Below, one piece after another: positions 9,776-20,917 of a stretch of 64,000 nt of DNA (positions within the stretch are counted from its first letter, which is position 1; every line of letters starts with the position of its first letter). Under the pieces are notes generated by a model. It did no database searches, was not told the origin of the DNA, and saw only the letters and a list, made by a program, of their open reading frames with translations. Source of the DNA: Botryosphaeria dothidea (lineage: Eukaryota > Ascomycota > Dothideomycetes > Botryosphaeriales > Botryosphaeriaceae). The stretch covers positions 2,666,001-2,730,000 of the forward strand of contig WWBZ02000016.1 in the NCBI GenBank assembly GCA_011503125.2. The letters are read 5' to 3'. The position numbers and the translations under genes were made by a program.

Positions 9776-11065
9776 GGAACTGAATTGGCGGGCGTATGTC
9801 GTGCATGCAGGCGGCGGAGAGGGAGGCGACGGAGGGTGAGGCGTGAGCTCGAAGCTGGCGCAAAGAAAGCGCGACGATGACGCCGACGAGTCATTGGGCA
9901 GGCAGGAGCGGGAGAGGCTGAGTCGGGGGGTTAAGGTTGGCCGCGAGCCGCAGTCGCGCAAGAAGCAGCGGCTCTTGCAACACGTCGCCAGCCATGCTTG
10001 GCCGTTATCCTCATGCCTAATCCGCACTCAGCCAAGACCCGGTTGCTGTTCCGACTATAAAATAAGAACAGCTGTCCGCCCTCCGCATGTCGAGCAAGCC
10101 TGTCTGCGTCTTCCTGCCCCATGGCCGTCCTCCCGGCCATCGACTCACATCTGTTGCCGCGATCAACGCATCTGCTTGCTTGCTTGCTTGACTCAGCATG
10201 ATGGATTGCAGTGTGCGAAAGCGGCTTGCCTCTCCGCGCCGTTCGGCGAGCGAATGCCATCGTCTGCCGTCGGATGTTACGTTCTATCATCTGTAATCCC
10301 ACGTCAAAGAGCCGCACCACCACGGACTTATCCAACCCCGACCACGGCGAGCACAGAAATCGTCAGCAAGCGACCCTCCGAAATCACCGCCGAGCCCGCT
10401 CTCGCATCGACCTTCTCGATATCAGCAAGCTGTCTCGACGCTCTCCCGTCGGCAAGAGATGATTGACCCGGCTTATCCACCGCCAAGTATCGGACTCCAC
10501 GCAAGCCGAAAGCCGCCTGCCACTTTCAGCCGCCATCTACGTCAATCATGCCGTGGATGAGCCGCTGCGAGAGCATTCCTTCCGCCGGACTCCTTATCGC
10601 TGCTTGCTGCTTCGTCCTCTGCCAGCTACGTGCACCGCAGAAAAGGCCTGATAGACCTGCATTTCCAATCTCACTGGATGGATGCCGGCGGGTAGCCAAT
10701 CATCCCCTGCTCCGCTCTCCAGCCGTGCGGCCTGGAGCCGTGGCTTCTGCACTGTGTGGGCTGCGGGGAACGACCGTCCTCCGCGTTCTGCTTCTGGCAG
10801 TGTACGTAGGTCCATGTCACGCAAATCATCAAAGCCCGCCGCCCGTTATCTTGTCCATCTGACTCAGGAAAGGCGGACGAGCGACCACAGGGCGTGCCAA
10901 GTCCGGTCTTCACCGTCGATGCCCGGTAGATATGGCTGTATTTGCGGATTCCGTGTGTGATGGATGTAACCTCGAACGAGTATTTAAGCCAAAAGACGTG
11001 GGAAGGGCCTGTCTTTGGACTCCCCGGGCCGCTTCTCAAGTCTTTTCCTCGCCTTTCTCCTTAAT
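9776..11065. other. divergent promoter region between the PPR gene and the L-amino-acid oxidase
   Basis: This 1.3-kb upstream region serves both genes. It includes a short TGCT tandem repeat (10173-10190), a TATA-like TATAAAATAA around 10056, and scattered HGATAR sites (10284, 10594, 10846) at about the frequency expected by chance. No gene seen. Confidence 0.5.
10981..10988 (+). promoter_or_regulatory. TATA-like element of the L-amino-acid oxidase gene
   Basis: TATTTAAG lies 85 bp before the ATG at 11066 and 34 bp before an earlier in-frame ATG at 11015. A TATA at this distance would put the transcription start close to 11015, which favours 11066 as the true start codon. Confidence 0.4.
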
Positions 11066-13183
11066 ATGGGTCTCCTTCAATCCGCCTGTCTCCTTTCTGG
11101 AACTGTTGCTGCTGCCGTTTTCCTGGCCAGTAATGTCGCGGCAACTGCCATTCCCCGCTCCACGACAGTGGTCTTCAAGGGCCCCTTCGTGGCCGAGGCT
11201 GACGGAATGACCAACATCAACATTGACTTCTCCAGTCCTGTTGATGGGGAGCTCTCCATCCACTACGGCTCCTGCGATATCTTGAGCCCTGCCGCGGCCC
11301 ATCACCGTGTCGGCAAGACTCATGTAGGAGAGCATCCTCTCGCTAAGAGAAACGTTGGTTGGGAGAATTACAGGCCTACCCGCTTCGTCTGGCTCCCTCC
11401 TTCAGACATCAAATCTGGTGGCTGTTTGCATGCCTTTGCCGGGGACGAATTGGTGGGCAGGTCAGATGCTTTCACCGTCAAGAGGAGAAAGACTCGCAGG
11501 ACTAGTTCTTTTGCTGACATCGCTGACCCAATGGGACCTTGGTTCGACGGTGTTGAGTATCTGAAGGAGAAAGAGCCTGATGCGGCATTTGTGGCCCAAT
11601 CCAAGAGCAAGAGCGTCGGGATTGTCGGCGGCGGCATGTCCGGCCTGATGAGCGCTGTAAGTCAAACATCTTTCAAGTGAGCATGAGCAGAAACATTGCA
11701 CTGTTGAGCTACTTTGTTCTAATTGATACTGACTTTCGAACTCCTCTTGCAGTACCTGCTTGAGTCAGTTGGTATTTCTGACTGGAAGATCATCGAGGCT
11801 AGCACCCGCATTGGTGGCCGTGTCCACACGGCCTACCTGAACGGAAGTGCTCCTGAGGACTACCAGTACCAAGAGATGGGCCCGATGAGGTTCCCTGTCA
11901 GCTTGACCAACACAACCACTAATGACACCATCCAAATCATGGATCATCGCATGGTCTTCCAGCTTGCGGACACATTGAACGAAATGAACAGCCATGATCC
12001 TGCATGGTCCGTCGATTTCATCAAGTGGATTCAATCAAGTACCAATGACCCCAAGGACACCACCGATGCCACTGCGTCCTACTCCAACGTCACCGCCGTG
12101 GAGGAGGCCCTGGAGGCAATCGAAGAGTGGGACGCTCTGACATGGCAGAAGATGCGCGACATCGCCACCAATGTCTTCGACGCCCACAAGAAGGCCGTAG
12201 CCGAAGGCTACTTTGACTTCTCCGAGGCCGGCTACCTACGCTACAAGCTGCAAACAGACCTCAATGTCACCGACCAGGCCGTTTCCACTGCCAGCGACAA
12301 CCCCGAATGGCTGTACGACTCCGTCTACTTCTCGGCCACCGAGTGGCGCACCATCGACAAGGGCCTGAGCCGCCTCCCCACAGCCTTCACACCGCTCGTC
12401 TCCAACCGCACCCTCTTCGGCAAGAAGGTCGAGCAGCTCACCTACGACGAGACCACCGGCAAGACGACCGTCTCCTGGCGCCCCGACGGGCCCTTCGGCG
12501 CGACGCTCGACGGCCTCGACTTCGACTACACCATCGTCGCCGTGCCCTTCTCCAAGGTGCGCCTGTGGAAGCTGCCCGCCTACACCGGCCTCCTCTCGCG
12601 CGCCATCCAAACCCTCAACTACGAGCAATCCTGCAAGGTCGCCCTGCACTACGAGACGCGCTTCTGGGAGCACCTCTCCCCGCCCATCGTCGGCGGCTGC
12701 GGCAGCACCAACATCACCGGCATCGGCAGCGTGTGCTACCCGTCCTACGCCATCAACAGCACGGGGCCCGGCGTCCTGCTCGCGTCCTACGAATCCGGCA
12801 CGCTCGCGCGCACGCTCGGCAGCATGAGCGAGGCCGAGCACGTGGCATACGCGCAGCGCGCCATGGTCGAGATCCACGGCGACGCCGCGGCGCAGCAGTG
12901 GACGGGCAACTACGACCGGCACTGCTGGGAGAACGACGGCTTCCAGGCGGGCGCGTGGGCGAGCCCGCTCGTCGGCCAGCAGGAGCTGTACCTGCCCGCC
13001 TACTACCGCACCGAGAAGCACACCGTCTTCGTCGGCGAGCACACCTCCTTCACGCACGCCTGGATCTGGTCGGCCCTCGAGAGCGCCGTCCGGGGCACCA
13101 CGCAGCTGTTGCTCGACATGGGCCTGGTCGACGAGGCGAAGCAGGTCACCGAGACTTGGATGGCGAGGTGGATTCATGTGTAA
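11066..13183 (+). CDS. secreted L-amino-acid oxidase / flavin amine oxidase family
   Basis: Two exons, 11066-11656 and 11753-13183, with a 96-nt intron (GTAAGT...TTGCAG); 673 aa from the chosen start. The N-terminus (MGLLQSACLLSGTVAAAVFL) is a signal peptide. A beta-rich N-terminal part is followed by the FAD dinucleotide-binding fold: VGIVGGGMSGLMSA, then EASTRIGGRVHTAY and MGPMRFP, typical of the L-amino-acid oxidase branch. The C-terminus VFVGEHTSFTHAWIWSALES is the conserved FAD-contacting segment. The enzyme would oxidatively deaminate L-amino acids to 2-oxo acids, NH3 and H2O2 outside the cell, in nitrogen scavenging or H2O2-based antagonism. Many N-glycosylation sequons (NTT, NST) fit secretion. 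The intron lies just after the GGGMSGL motif. The alternative ATG at 11015 would add 17 residues. The next gene is convergent. Confidence 0.88.
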
Positions 13184-13497
13184 ATGAAAATGTAGATGAC
13201 GATATCATCTAATGTCTTCTTTAACGAGAAAGATGTATATAGACTAGAATGAACATAAAAAGCTTGTTACATATCTCCTAATCCAGTTCCCCAATGAGCT
13301 CAGCTTGAACGCCGTACTTGATGAACACATACAATGCCTTAAAAGGCACACGTCAACCCCCCTCCCAAACGGATCAAAATATTGCCAAGGTGTGCTAAAC
13401 ATATGCAATAATTACTTCTAGCGTATATGATATCTCATCCACAAGTATCGATCGACGCGCGAACAGTACTGCCATTTTCTTTTGCTTTCCCTAAAAT
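13184..13497. other. convergent 3' spacer
   Basis: This 314-bp AT-richer spacer separates the oxidase and phosphoesterase stop codons. It should hold both 3' UTRs. Nothing else is seen. Confidence 0.6.
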
Positions 13498-15677
13498 CTA
13501 CCACCTCCAAATCAGCCAGAAATACCACGCGAAAACCACACCCGCAATCCTCAACACGCTCCTCCCCAACTCCTCCCTAAAAACGCCCTCGCCCTTCTTC
13601 CTCTTCCGCGTCGGCTTCGTGCTGACGCTCAGCTTGTCCTCCTTCTTTCGCCTCTCCTCCTCCGCGCGCTCCGGGTAGAAACCCGCGTACGCCACAAGCG
13701 GGAGCCCCTGCTTCCCGTTGCCGTTGGCGTACCCATTCTGAGGCGGCGGCGGCGGCGGTCCAGCGGCGGGCGGCAGACCGTAGCCGTACCCAGACGAAGC
13801 GGGGCTGGCGGTGCGGGCGACGGTGGCGCGCGGCTGCGAGGAGCGGGCGGAGAGGCCGGTCTTGTGGTCGGACGAGGTGGACGAGTTGGACGACGCGCCC
13901 TCGCCCATCGAGTCGGTGCGGTTGCGCGCGGGCGATTCCAGGTTTAGCCGGCGCTTCTCCTGCTCGGCGGACGACGCTGCGGAATGCTCTTCGGCGAGGG
14001 GCAGGATGGGCTGGTCGTCCAGGTTGGGCGCGGACGAGGACGCGGCGTGCAGCTTCAGGACGAGGGCGCGCACCATGAGGATGAAGAGGGTGATGCCGAA
14101 GAGGAGGGCATAGCGGATGAAGATGCCGAGCTGGTCGGGCATGAGGCAGAGGTGCGATTGCACCGTCGGGTCGGCCGAGAGGGACTGGCCGGCGTCGTCG
14201 ACCGGGTTCCACATGCTGAGCAGGAGGAAGCCGGGCTTCCGCACACCCATGGCCCAGGAGAGGGACTTGACTGTGATTTCGCGGATACCGCTGTGGCCGC
14301 CGGACTGGTAGGCCTTGTGCACGACTTCGCAGTAGTCGTGGTCATCGCCGGAGAAGGCATATTCGATGTTGCCGATCTTCTCGGTGACGTCTTTGGAGAC
14401 GTCCTTCGTCAGGACGTTCTGGTACTGGTAGCCTCCCCTCACGGCGATGGCATTACGCTCGTCCGGGAAGACGGGATCTGTTTGGCCTTTCGGCGGTTCG
14501 GTGGGCGGCCAATGTTCCCTCAATGGACCGCAAGGGGTGCCTTCGGCTCTGTAGAGAGGCACATGGGTGAGCAGAATGGTAGGGAATTCTGCGTCGCCAG
14601 CGTCTGCAATTGGCAGCTTTGCCTTTGCCATATCATCACCCGCATACACTTTGTGCTTATATGGAGGGTTTGGGTTCAAGCCCTTCCGCGATCTCAACTC
14701 CCGCGCAACGGCCCTACTCTTCTCTGCCTGGGCTTGGTCAAGGAAGTCCTGCGTAGGCTTCCAGATATCCTCGGATCCTGCAGCATGGCCCAACGCGCTC
14801 AGCGATACAGCGTCAATCGAGACAAAAGTGTGATTCGCAATGACGTCGATCCGGTTTCCATCTCCGAAATACGCGTTGAATCTCTTCCGCACGTTCGTTC
14901 GAATGCCAGCGGCAAAACCAAGGTCGTGATTTCCAGGCAATCCAGCAATAACCTTCCGTCCAGGCTGTCCTGCCCGCGGTGCTATTCCACCATCACGCCA
15001 GTGTCCAAAAAATATCCTCCCGAAACGGTCATACTCGCGGAGCCAGAAGTTGTCGCCGTACTTCTTCCATTGTTTATCCTCACTCACACTGCCGTCGGCC
15101 GTCCATTCTCGGCCACCATCGAATAGATCTCCTAGGAAAAAAACGGTATCGGGGTAGAGGTCCTCCTGTATCAGCGACCATGAGCGGCGAAGGTATTGGT
15201 CGGTATATGCGACAGTCAGGGTAGACAGAGGCCACGGGCGGCCGGGATAGGTGTGCGGGTCTACAAGCTGTGGGTCCGCGACGAAGACGAGGCGGTGCGG
15301 AGTGGCATCGTGGGGCTAAGTCATTGCGTCAGCGCTCCGGGTTCTAATCGAAATGCTGCCAGCTCACGCAGCGGACGCCCATTGCATACCCAGCTCTCCC
15401 AGTTGCTCCAGTCGCAAGAGTCGAGGCTTTTCGTGAATGCAGAACGCTCGTTGGAATAGACAAAAAACAGCCAGATGAAGGTCAAGACATTGGAAACGGA
15501 GAAGATAGGACGGAAGTTCCAGGCCCTGCCGGCGGGCGCATTGGGGTTGTAGATTCCGGCCCGCGTGAGGAGCGATCTGGCCGTAGCTTGGACGTGCTGC
15601 ATCAGGGTGGGCGGCTCGCGGAAGTGGTTGCGCGACGACGAGACCGGATATCCCCAGTCATCGTAGGCGGCGGTCAT
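13498..15677 (-). CDS. Cdc1/Ted1-type ER membrane metallophosphoesterase (701 aa)
   Basis: Exons 15677-15390 and 15315-13498, with a 74-nt intron (donor GTATGC, acceptor TTAG). A stronger-looking GTGAGC donor at 15367 would break the frame. The protein has an N-terminal membrane segment (VLTFIWLFFVYS), then calcineurin-like phosphoesterase motifs in order: LVFVADPQLVDPHTY, FFLGDLFDGGRE, IAGLPGNHDLG, LLTHVPLYR and FSGDDHDYCEV. A second membrane segment (IRYALLFGITLFILMV), a long Ser/Pro-rich cytosolic loop with poly-Pro, and a C-terminal hydrophobic end (VVFAWYFWLIWRW) follow. Cdc1/Ted1 family members are Mn-dependent enzymes that trim ethanolamine phosphate from GPI anchors in the ER, needed for cargo exit and cell-wall protein maturation. 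Which of the paralogues (Cdc1 or Ted1) it matches is not decided here. Confidence 0.87.
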
Positions 15678-16941
15678 GGTGGACTGGAGGAGGGGGCAGG
15701 AGCGAGGAGCATCTTTCGGGAGGGATGCTAGGAGGAAGTCGAGGGAGAGGTCGTGTCGCCGGCGCAGCTCGTGTCGGAGTCTCCTATGCGGCGGAATTTG
15801 GGCCTTGCTCGCAGCGGCGGGAGCTTAGACTCGCTGCTTGGCCGTCGCTGCCGGGGCCCCCCTTGCCCGCGCTGGGCCCACTGCATTCGACCAGGGTCCA
15901 ACGCGTGTCATTCCCCAAAGGCCGCGCAACTGCCTGCGTCAAATGCTTTCAACTCAACACGAAGCATTCTTGGCCGTTTCTTGCCTGTCCAAAAACCGTT
16001 TCCATCGACCATCAATCCATGTTTCCCTCGTGGGGACATGCTCTCCTTGATTTGGAAACTTGCATCTTCCCTGAAGCCCTCATTGCCAGCCCAAGGACGT
16101 TCTCACAAAACAACCCATCTTTGGTTCTCCACATCTGCTGCGTCCCTAACCGTTGATCTCAATGAATGTGACTTAGATCCAGCCCTACTCAGCCCGTCTG
16201 AGTGAAAAGCATACCTACTTCAATAGACAAATAGGGAAACTTTCTATTTTGCACATGGGGAAGGGCGATCGTAGAGCAGATGATGACGCGGCTTTACGCT
16301 TTCCCGAGCCCAATTGAATGCCTTGCTATTACTAAATATTGGGGTGTCATACGAGCAATTCCACCAGGACCCCTTTCTTGCAAGTGTGTCCACCTCTGAC
16401 CGTGCAAAAGCACTCAAGCTATTACTGACCCAAAGAAATCAGCTAATCCATCGCTGACCAGCAGCCAACTCATTTAGTCCTATTCTGTCGACTATGAAAC
16501 TCTGGCCGTAGTCCTATGAAGTTTAAAAACCTACTAAGACCTCTAGTTAGCACCATTCTCTAAAAAACAGTCTCGAAAGTAGGTGTAGGATGCATATGTG
16601 ATCAGAGAGAAGATTACTCGGCAGTATCATGACTGCCCATGCCGCCCTCAAGGTCCCGTGCATGCGAACACTAGGTGAACAGCAAGACGTTCCTTCCTCA
16701 AGAGCTTGACATGCGTCTTGATCTACGCCTAAGGATGACGATACAAAAAGGGTTCTCATCATGACATGCCAAACGTTCAAATAAGCGTAGAGGTGCAGCT
16801 TGAAATACGTGGAAGGAACATACCTTTGTAACCTGAATTCAAGTCGATGAAAATACCGGGTGTATCGAGGTCCCTACCTTGACGCGGCCAAAAGGAAAAG
16901 GTATCTCTGAAAACACTTCTTAGGAATGCAACAACAGTCGA
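15678..16941. other. intergenic region, 1.26 kb
   Basis: This region is upstream of the Cdc1-like gene and downstream of the DUF3807 gene. Frames at 15725-16205 are Arg/Ser/Pro-rich without family features. From 16207 on it is AT-richer with no long frame. I see nothing else. Confidence 0.5.
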
Positions 16942-18064
16942 TCAGTAGTCAAGCTCCACGCTGACATTAGGGATTTCATCGAGTTCGCGCGCGATTCTTC
17001 GATACGTGACGCCGTCGTCCTCTGTGCGCGCCTCACGTCCTACACGCTTACGCTTCTTGCCCTTATTCGCTTCTGGGATTGCAGTCATCTTCTCCCTACC
17101 TTGACGAGGTTTTGGGTGCTTACACGAGTCGTCGCCGACAAGAGCTGTGGAAGACCGAGTGGGCGGGGTGTCAGAACGCTCGCGATAATCTTCAGTATCT
17201 GGGACGCTAGCTGTAGCGGCCACGATGCTGGAGAAGCCGACAGGGTTGGTAACCATAGGGGCAACGTTGGGGGACTTGATAGCTGTCTCCTCATTGTTCG
17301 ACACGGTGCTGGCGGTCATCTGCTGCTCCGCAAAATCACCGGGGTCGTCTTGCGGTTCGTATTCTTCAGTCTCTACCTCGACGTCCTGGTTCTCACGTTC
17401 GTGATCTTCGCTTTCCTTCTGCTGTTCGTGGGTCTCTTGAGCACGTAGCTCCGCCTCCTCAGCTTCGAGCTCCCTACGGTCGGCGACACGACGCTTGGCG
17501 TCTTTCAACATCTGCATGAGCTCGGAGCGGCGATAGAAGCTGACGTCTTCATCGGAGAGAGTGCGTTTGGTTCCATCTGAGTAATAGCCGAAATCTTCCT
17601 CTTCATAATAGTATTCCTCACCCTCGTGCTCGTATTGGCCTTCATCTTCTACATCCGTGGTGGCAATAGGCGCAGAGGCATCATCAGGGATAGCAGTCTG
17701 ATCAGCGGTGACGTCAAGTCCAGCACCCTTCAGAGCGGCAGCGTAGCCCGCAGCGTAACCAGCACTGTAACCGGCGTTGTAGCCAATAGCATGGCCAGAT
17801 GCATGACCAGCAGCGTGTCCGGAACTGAAGCCACCGTTGTAGGCAGTATCGAAGATAGCAGGGTTGAGCGTATTGTTCTTGGGAGCGGACTGGGGGTTGG
17901 CAGAAGGCGTGACCCAGGATGGGAGGTGTGCCGGCTGAGGGGCTCCCGGGAAGTGCTTGCGAGCGAATTCACGGAACTCCTCCTACGAAGCTTGTAAGTT
18001 CGCGCTTTAATGGGCATGAGCATGGAGGTCGATTTACCTCAATCACCTGTGGGGGCAAACTCAT
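16942..18064 (-). CDS. DUF3807-type fungal protein with G-[HY]-x-x tetrapeptide repeats (355 aa)
   Basis: Exons 18064-18038 (MSLPPQVIE) and 17982-16942; 55-nt intron (GTAAAT...GTAG). After the join the protein continues EEFREFARKHFPGAPQP, the opening I associate with the fungal DUF3807 family of unknown function. Residues 64-91 are seven four-residue units (GHAA, GHAS, GHAI, GYNA, GYSA, GYAA, GYAA). An acidic Tyr/Glu stretch (EHEGEEYYYEEEDFGYY), a charged coiled-coil-like part (LKDAKRRVADRRELEAEEAEL) and a basic KGKKRKRVG nuclear-localisation-like signal follow near the end. The chain has no start codon of any kind between 17517 and the exon boundary, but I checked the whole stretch codon by codon and it is open. 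It is divergent from the FAS1 gene, with start codons 289 bp apart. Confidence 0.78.
17737..17820 (-). repeat. seven-unit tetrapeptide repeat G-[HY]-x-[A/S/I]
   Basis: 84 bp encode seven consecutive units in frame; the first three have His and the last four Tyr at position 2. Codons vary between units. The Gly-aromatic spacing resembles short helical or metal/phase-separating low-complexity repeats; function unknown. Confidence 0.85.
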
Positions 18065-18352
18065 GTTGAGCAGATTGTGCTGAGCACACACTCAGATGAA
18101 TGATGCGGTAACCATGCGCAGCCGAGCGCGGAAAGTGGTGTTGTTGTCAAGGTTAAGTTGAGGTGGACGAGGCAGCAGGAGAAGAAGATCTGGCGGAGCT
18201 TGGGCGCGCGCGCCGAAGCGAAAGCGCGCTAGTAATTCTCGCACGTGATGATAAGGGCAGATAGCGTGGCGCCGATGACGCACGGCCGGGAGTCAGTGGT
18301 CTCCCCATCCAGTGGTCCTGCCAACCCATAAACCTGACAGCTCAACTTCAAG

Positions 18353-19033
18353 ATGCGGCATCCTCTGCTTTTCGGATCGCTGCTCACCTCTACTCTCTTC
18401 CTCGCTACCTCTGCCCGAGCTGGTCCTCTCTGGCGTGAAAAGCTCGTCGACGTCCTCGAACAAGTGCCATCCTTCAACATCCCGAACATCATGCCCCCGA
18501 CTTCGTCCAACGATGCTTCGAACGCTCCGATTCTGTCGGATGTGATGGGAAGAGATAGGAGTATCAACATCTTCTCCGGCTTCACGCGCGACGTCGACTC
18601 GGTTGCCGCCCGTCTGAACGACGGCTCTCAGAACGCCACTATCCTGGCGCCTGATAACAGCGCTCTCCACAACCTGCCACGCAAGCCCTGGGAGGACCCG
18701 AGGGACTATGAGTCTCTGGGTGCAAATGCGTACGAAGGGTCTGGTGGCTCTGATCGTGCGCAGAAGAACTTGGAGCGATTCGTGAATGCACACATCGTTC
18801 CGGAGAGTCCATGGAAGGAGAACCACAAGATCCAGTCTCTTGCGGGCAATACAGTCTGGTATGAGATTAAGGATGGCAAGAAGATGGTGAGTTCTTCCGA
18901 ATTTGCCCTGATAACAGCTTGACCACTGACATACACGAAGCTCCAACCCGGCGATATTGAGGTTTCCAGCATCGCCGACAAGGTCGTCAACGGTGAAGTC
19001 TGGATCATCAAGGGCGTTCTGAACTCTGCATGA
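18353..19033 (+). CDS. secretory FAS1 (fasciclin)-domain protein (208 aa)
   Basis: Exons 18353-18886 and 18941-19033, 54-nt intron (GTGAGT...GAAG). A signal peptide (MRHPLLFGSLLTSTLFLATS) precedes a single FAS1-like domain: INIFSGFTRDVDSVAARL, NATILAPDNSALHNLP (the H1-like TILAPDNSA motif), NLERFVNAHIVPESPW (the H2-like region), and after the intron GDIEVSSIADKVVNGEVWIIKGVL. FAS1 proteins mediate adhesion or act in the secretory lumen; this short one-domain form is common in filamentous ascomycetes. It has no GPI or TM signal at the C-terminus (ends VLNSA). A 271-codon antisense frame spans the whole gene but looks like a coding shadow. It shares a short divergent promoter with the DUF3807 gene. 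Confidence 0.85.
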
Positions 19034-19345
19034 TGAGCTTATGGATATGATTTGCATAGGGCTGTGTTTATCAAACGGCGTTGAGTGAAGATACCTGTAG
19101 CAAACCATGGAGATGGTTTAATGACTAGAATGAATTACTATACGGGTTTGATGCTGTTCACAAGCGATGCGTGCATTTCCACTTTGATGTTCGGCTTAAG
19201 CCCACTTTCGGGAATCTGGTGACCTCACAGTCGTGCTGCAGACCCCACCTTTGTCCGGCCCAGCCTAGCCCCGCAGCAGCCCGCTGCCATAAGTAGCGGG
19301 GGTTCTGGATAGGCAAGAGCTTAACGCAATTCAACACCTTTCGAC
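19034..19345. other. intergenic spacer
   Basis: This 312-bp spacer lies between two plus-strand genes: 3' UTR of the FAS1 gene and promoter of the next. It shows a CCCACCTTTG/CCCGCAGCAG-rich stretch but no defined element. Confidence 0.5.
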
Positions 19346-20499
19346 ATGACGGACGCGGACAATCTCTTGGTATGCCACACCTGTGGCACGCAATTCGACA
19401 TCCCAGCTTCTAAACCTCTTTCGAATTGCAGAATATGTGACGTATGTGCTCTTCACTTCCCCAGCGTTCTCCCCAAAACGTTTACATCCGTGAAGGACCC
19501 CCGCCAGTTCGTCCCGCCTACGGGCCAAAAATGGACGAGTATGGCGGAGCTACGCGGAAAATACGAAAACAAATGGCAGCAAGATCCGGAAGAGAAGGGC
19601 ATGTGGTCGATTTGGACGGAGCCAAAAGTAAATGCCCGCCGAACCAACACAGCCAAGAATATCGCCCCGCTAACAGCACACTTCAAAAAAAAAAGTTCGC
19701 CATCGGCCAACGAACATTCCTGATTGAAACGCCCGAAGGCAACGTTCTCTGGGACCTGATCACCTACCTCGACGGCAAGACCATCGAATTCGTGAGTATC
19801 CTTTCATTCTCTTAACTCAAATCACCAATACTGCTCCAATCGTCCAATCCTCACATCAGACGGCAAAAAGATAAACTCCCGCGGCCCCCTCCGTGCCATC
19901 GTCATCTCCCACCCGCACTACTACACAACGCACCTCCAATGGTCCGCCGCCTTCGACAACGTCCCCGTCTACACCTCCGCCGAAGACAGCGAGTGGTTCA
20001 ACCGCGCGGACAGCTCCACCAACCCCTCCCGCCGCCTAATCAAAGAAATCGCCACGAACATCCTACCCGGCGTCACCGCGATCAAGACGGGCGGCCACTT
20101 CCCGGGTAGCCTCGTTCTGCTGTGGAAGAAGCATCTCCTGATCGCCGACACCTTCGTCACCGTGCCTGTAAGAAAACGAGTCTCCAGGTCCTCAAACGTA
20201 ATCTCGTATCCCATTCGTCTGACCCTTGCTAGTCCGGGCTCTACCACAAAGACCGACCGCCGGGCACCACGTCCTACTCATTCATGTGGTCCATACCCAA
20301 CATGATCCCCCTCTCCCCGCCCGAAATCCACGGCATGTGGAAGGCCGTCGCCCCTTACGACTGGGAGAGCACCCACGGCGCCTTCAACGGCCTAGACGTC
20401 CACCGACCCGATTGTAAGCGCGCCGTTCTCGAGAGCATGAAGATCCAGGTCAAGTATGAAGGCCATGCCGGCCATGCCATTTTCTCGGAGGAATGCTAG
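19346..20499 (+). CDS. metallo-beta-lactamase-fold hydrolase with N-terminal zinc-ribbon-like motif (295 aa)
   Basis: Five exons: 19346-19441, 19496-19627, 19696-19791, 19871-20167 and 20233-20499; introns 54, 68, 79 and 65 nt, all phase 0. The N-terminus has paired cysteines (CHTCGTQF ... CRICD), a small zinc-ribbon shape, followed by DPRQFVPPTGQKWT. The MBL core follows: RTFLIETPEGNVLWDLI, AIVISHPHYYTTHLQW (the H-x-H-x4-H ligand block), IKTGGHFPGSLVLLW (ligand His) and LLIADTF (bridging Asp). The C-terminal YDWESTHGAF motif supplies the last conserved His. Filamentous fungi have this cytosolic family; the substrate is unknown. The first intron is 3n and open, so an unspliced transcript would encode 18 extra residues inside the zinc-ribbon to MBL linker. 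Exon 4's start (after AAAAAG) is chosen because it yields FINSRGPLRAIVIS. Confidence 0.82.
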
Positions 20500-20917
20500 A
20501 ATGTAGCTAGTTGCTGTTCTATCCCTGTTTGTACACTTGGGGCAGGCGCAGAATGAAGAAAGTCCTACACAAAGAAAAGGTCTGAAACCGAAGAGGACAA
20601 ATTTTCCATAATGTATGTGTGTTTGCAAGGCTTGTTGACTCCCTGGTAGACCTTGCAAAAAGTCAGATTGTAGGGGCAAACTAGCTAGTCGTAACGGTAT
20701 CGATTGATGAGCTGGTAATATAGGTGTTGCAAATTCCTCTGTCAAACCCCCAAATCAGTAGAACCTGCTTTCCAGAAAGACATTCAAGACCAAAGAGTAG
20801 TCGTGCTGAGGAGATCGTGCTGTAGAAATTCTTTTTTGATTCGTCTAATTGGCCAAGGCCTCATTGACTTGAAAGAAGAGCACATTGAGGGCCTTGATGA
20901 TTGTTTCATCCGCAGTG
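20500..20917. other. convergent 3' spacer
   Basis: This 418-bp spacer lies between the MBL-fold gene and the SR-type gene. If the splicing-factor gene uses its alternative last exon (see that entry), the part from 20845 is coding. Otherwise nothing is seen. Confidence 0.5.

Noticed and set aside
10284..10851. HGATAR (AreA-type) sites upstream of the L-amino-acid oxidase
   Set aside because: Three sites in about 1.3 kb is near or below chance expectation, so they give no evidence for nitrogen control.
13984..15126. 380-codon plus-strand frame across the phosphoesterase gene
   Set aside because: It is the antisense of a clearly conserved metallophosphoesterase, with Gly/Val/Asp/Glu-rich shadow composition.
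15316..15367. Alternative 52-nt intron with the stronger GTGAGC donor in the Cdc1-like gene
   Set aside because: It would leave the second exon out of frame. The GTATGC donor at 15389 restores WESW-PHDATPHRLVFVADP, the family sequence.
18293..19108. 271-codon antisense frame over the FAS1 gene
   Set aside because: It mirrors the FAS1 coding exons and reads as a codon shadow; no family resemblance.
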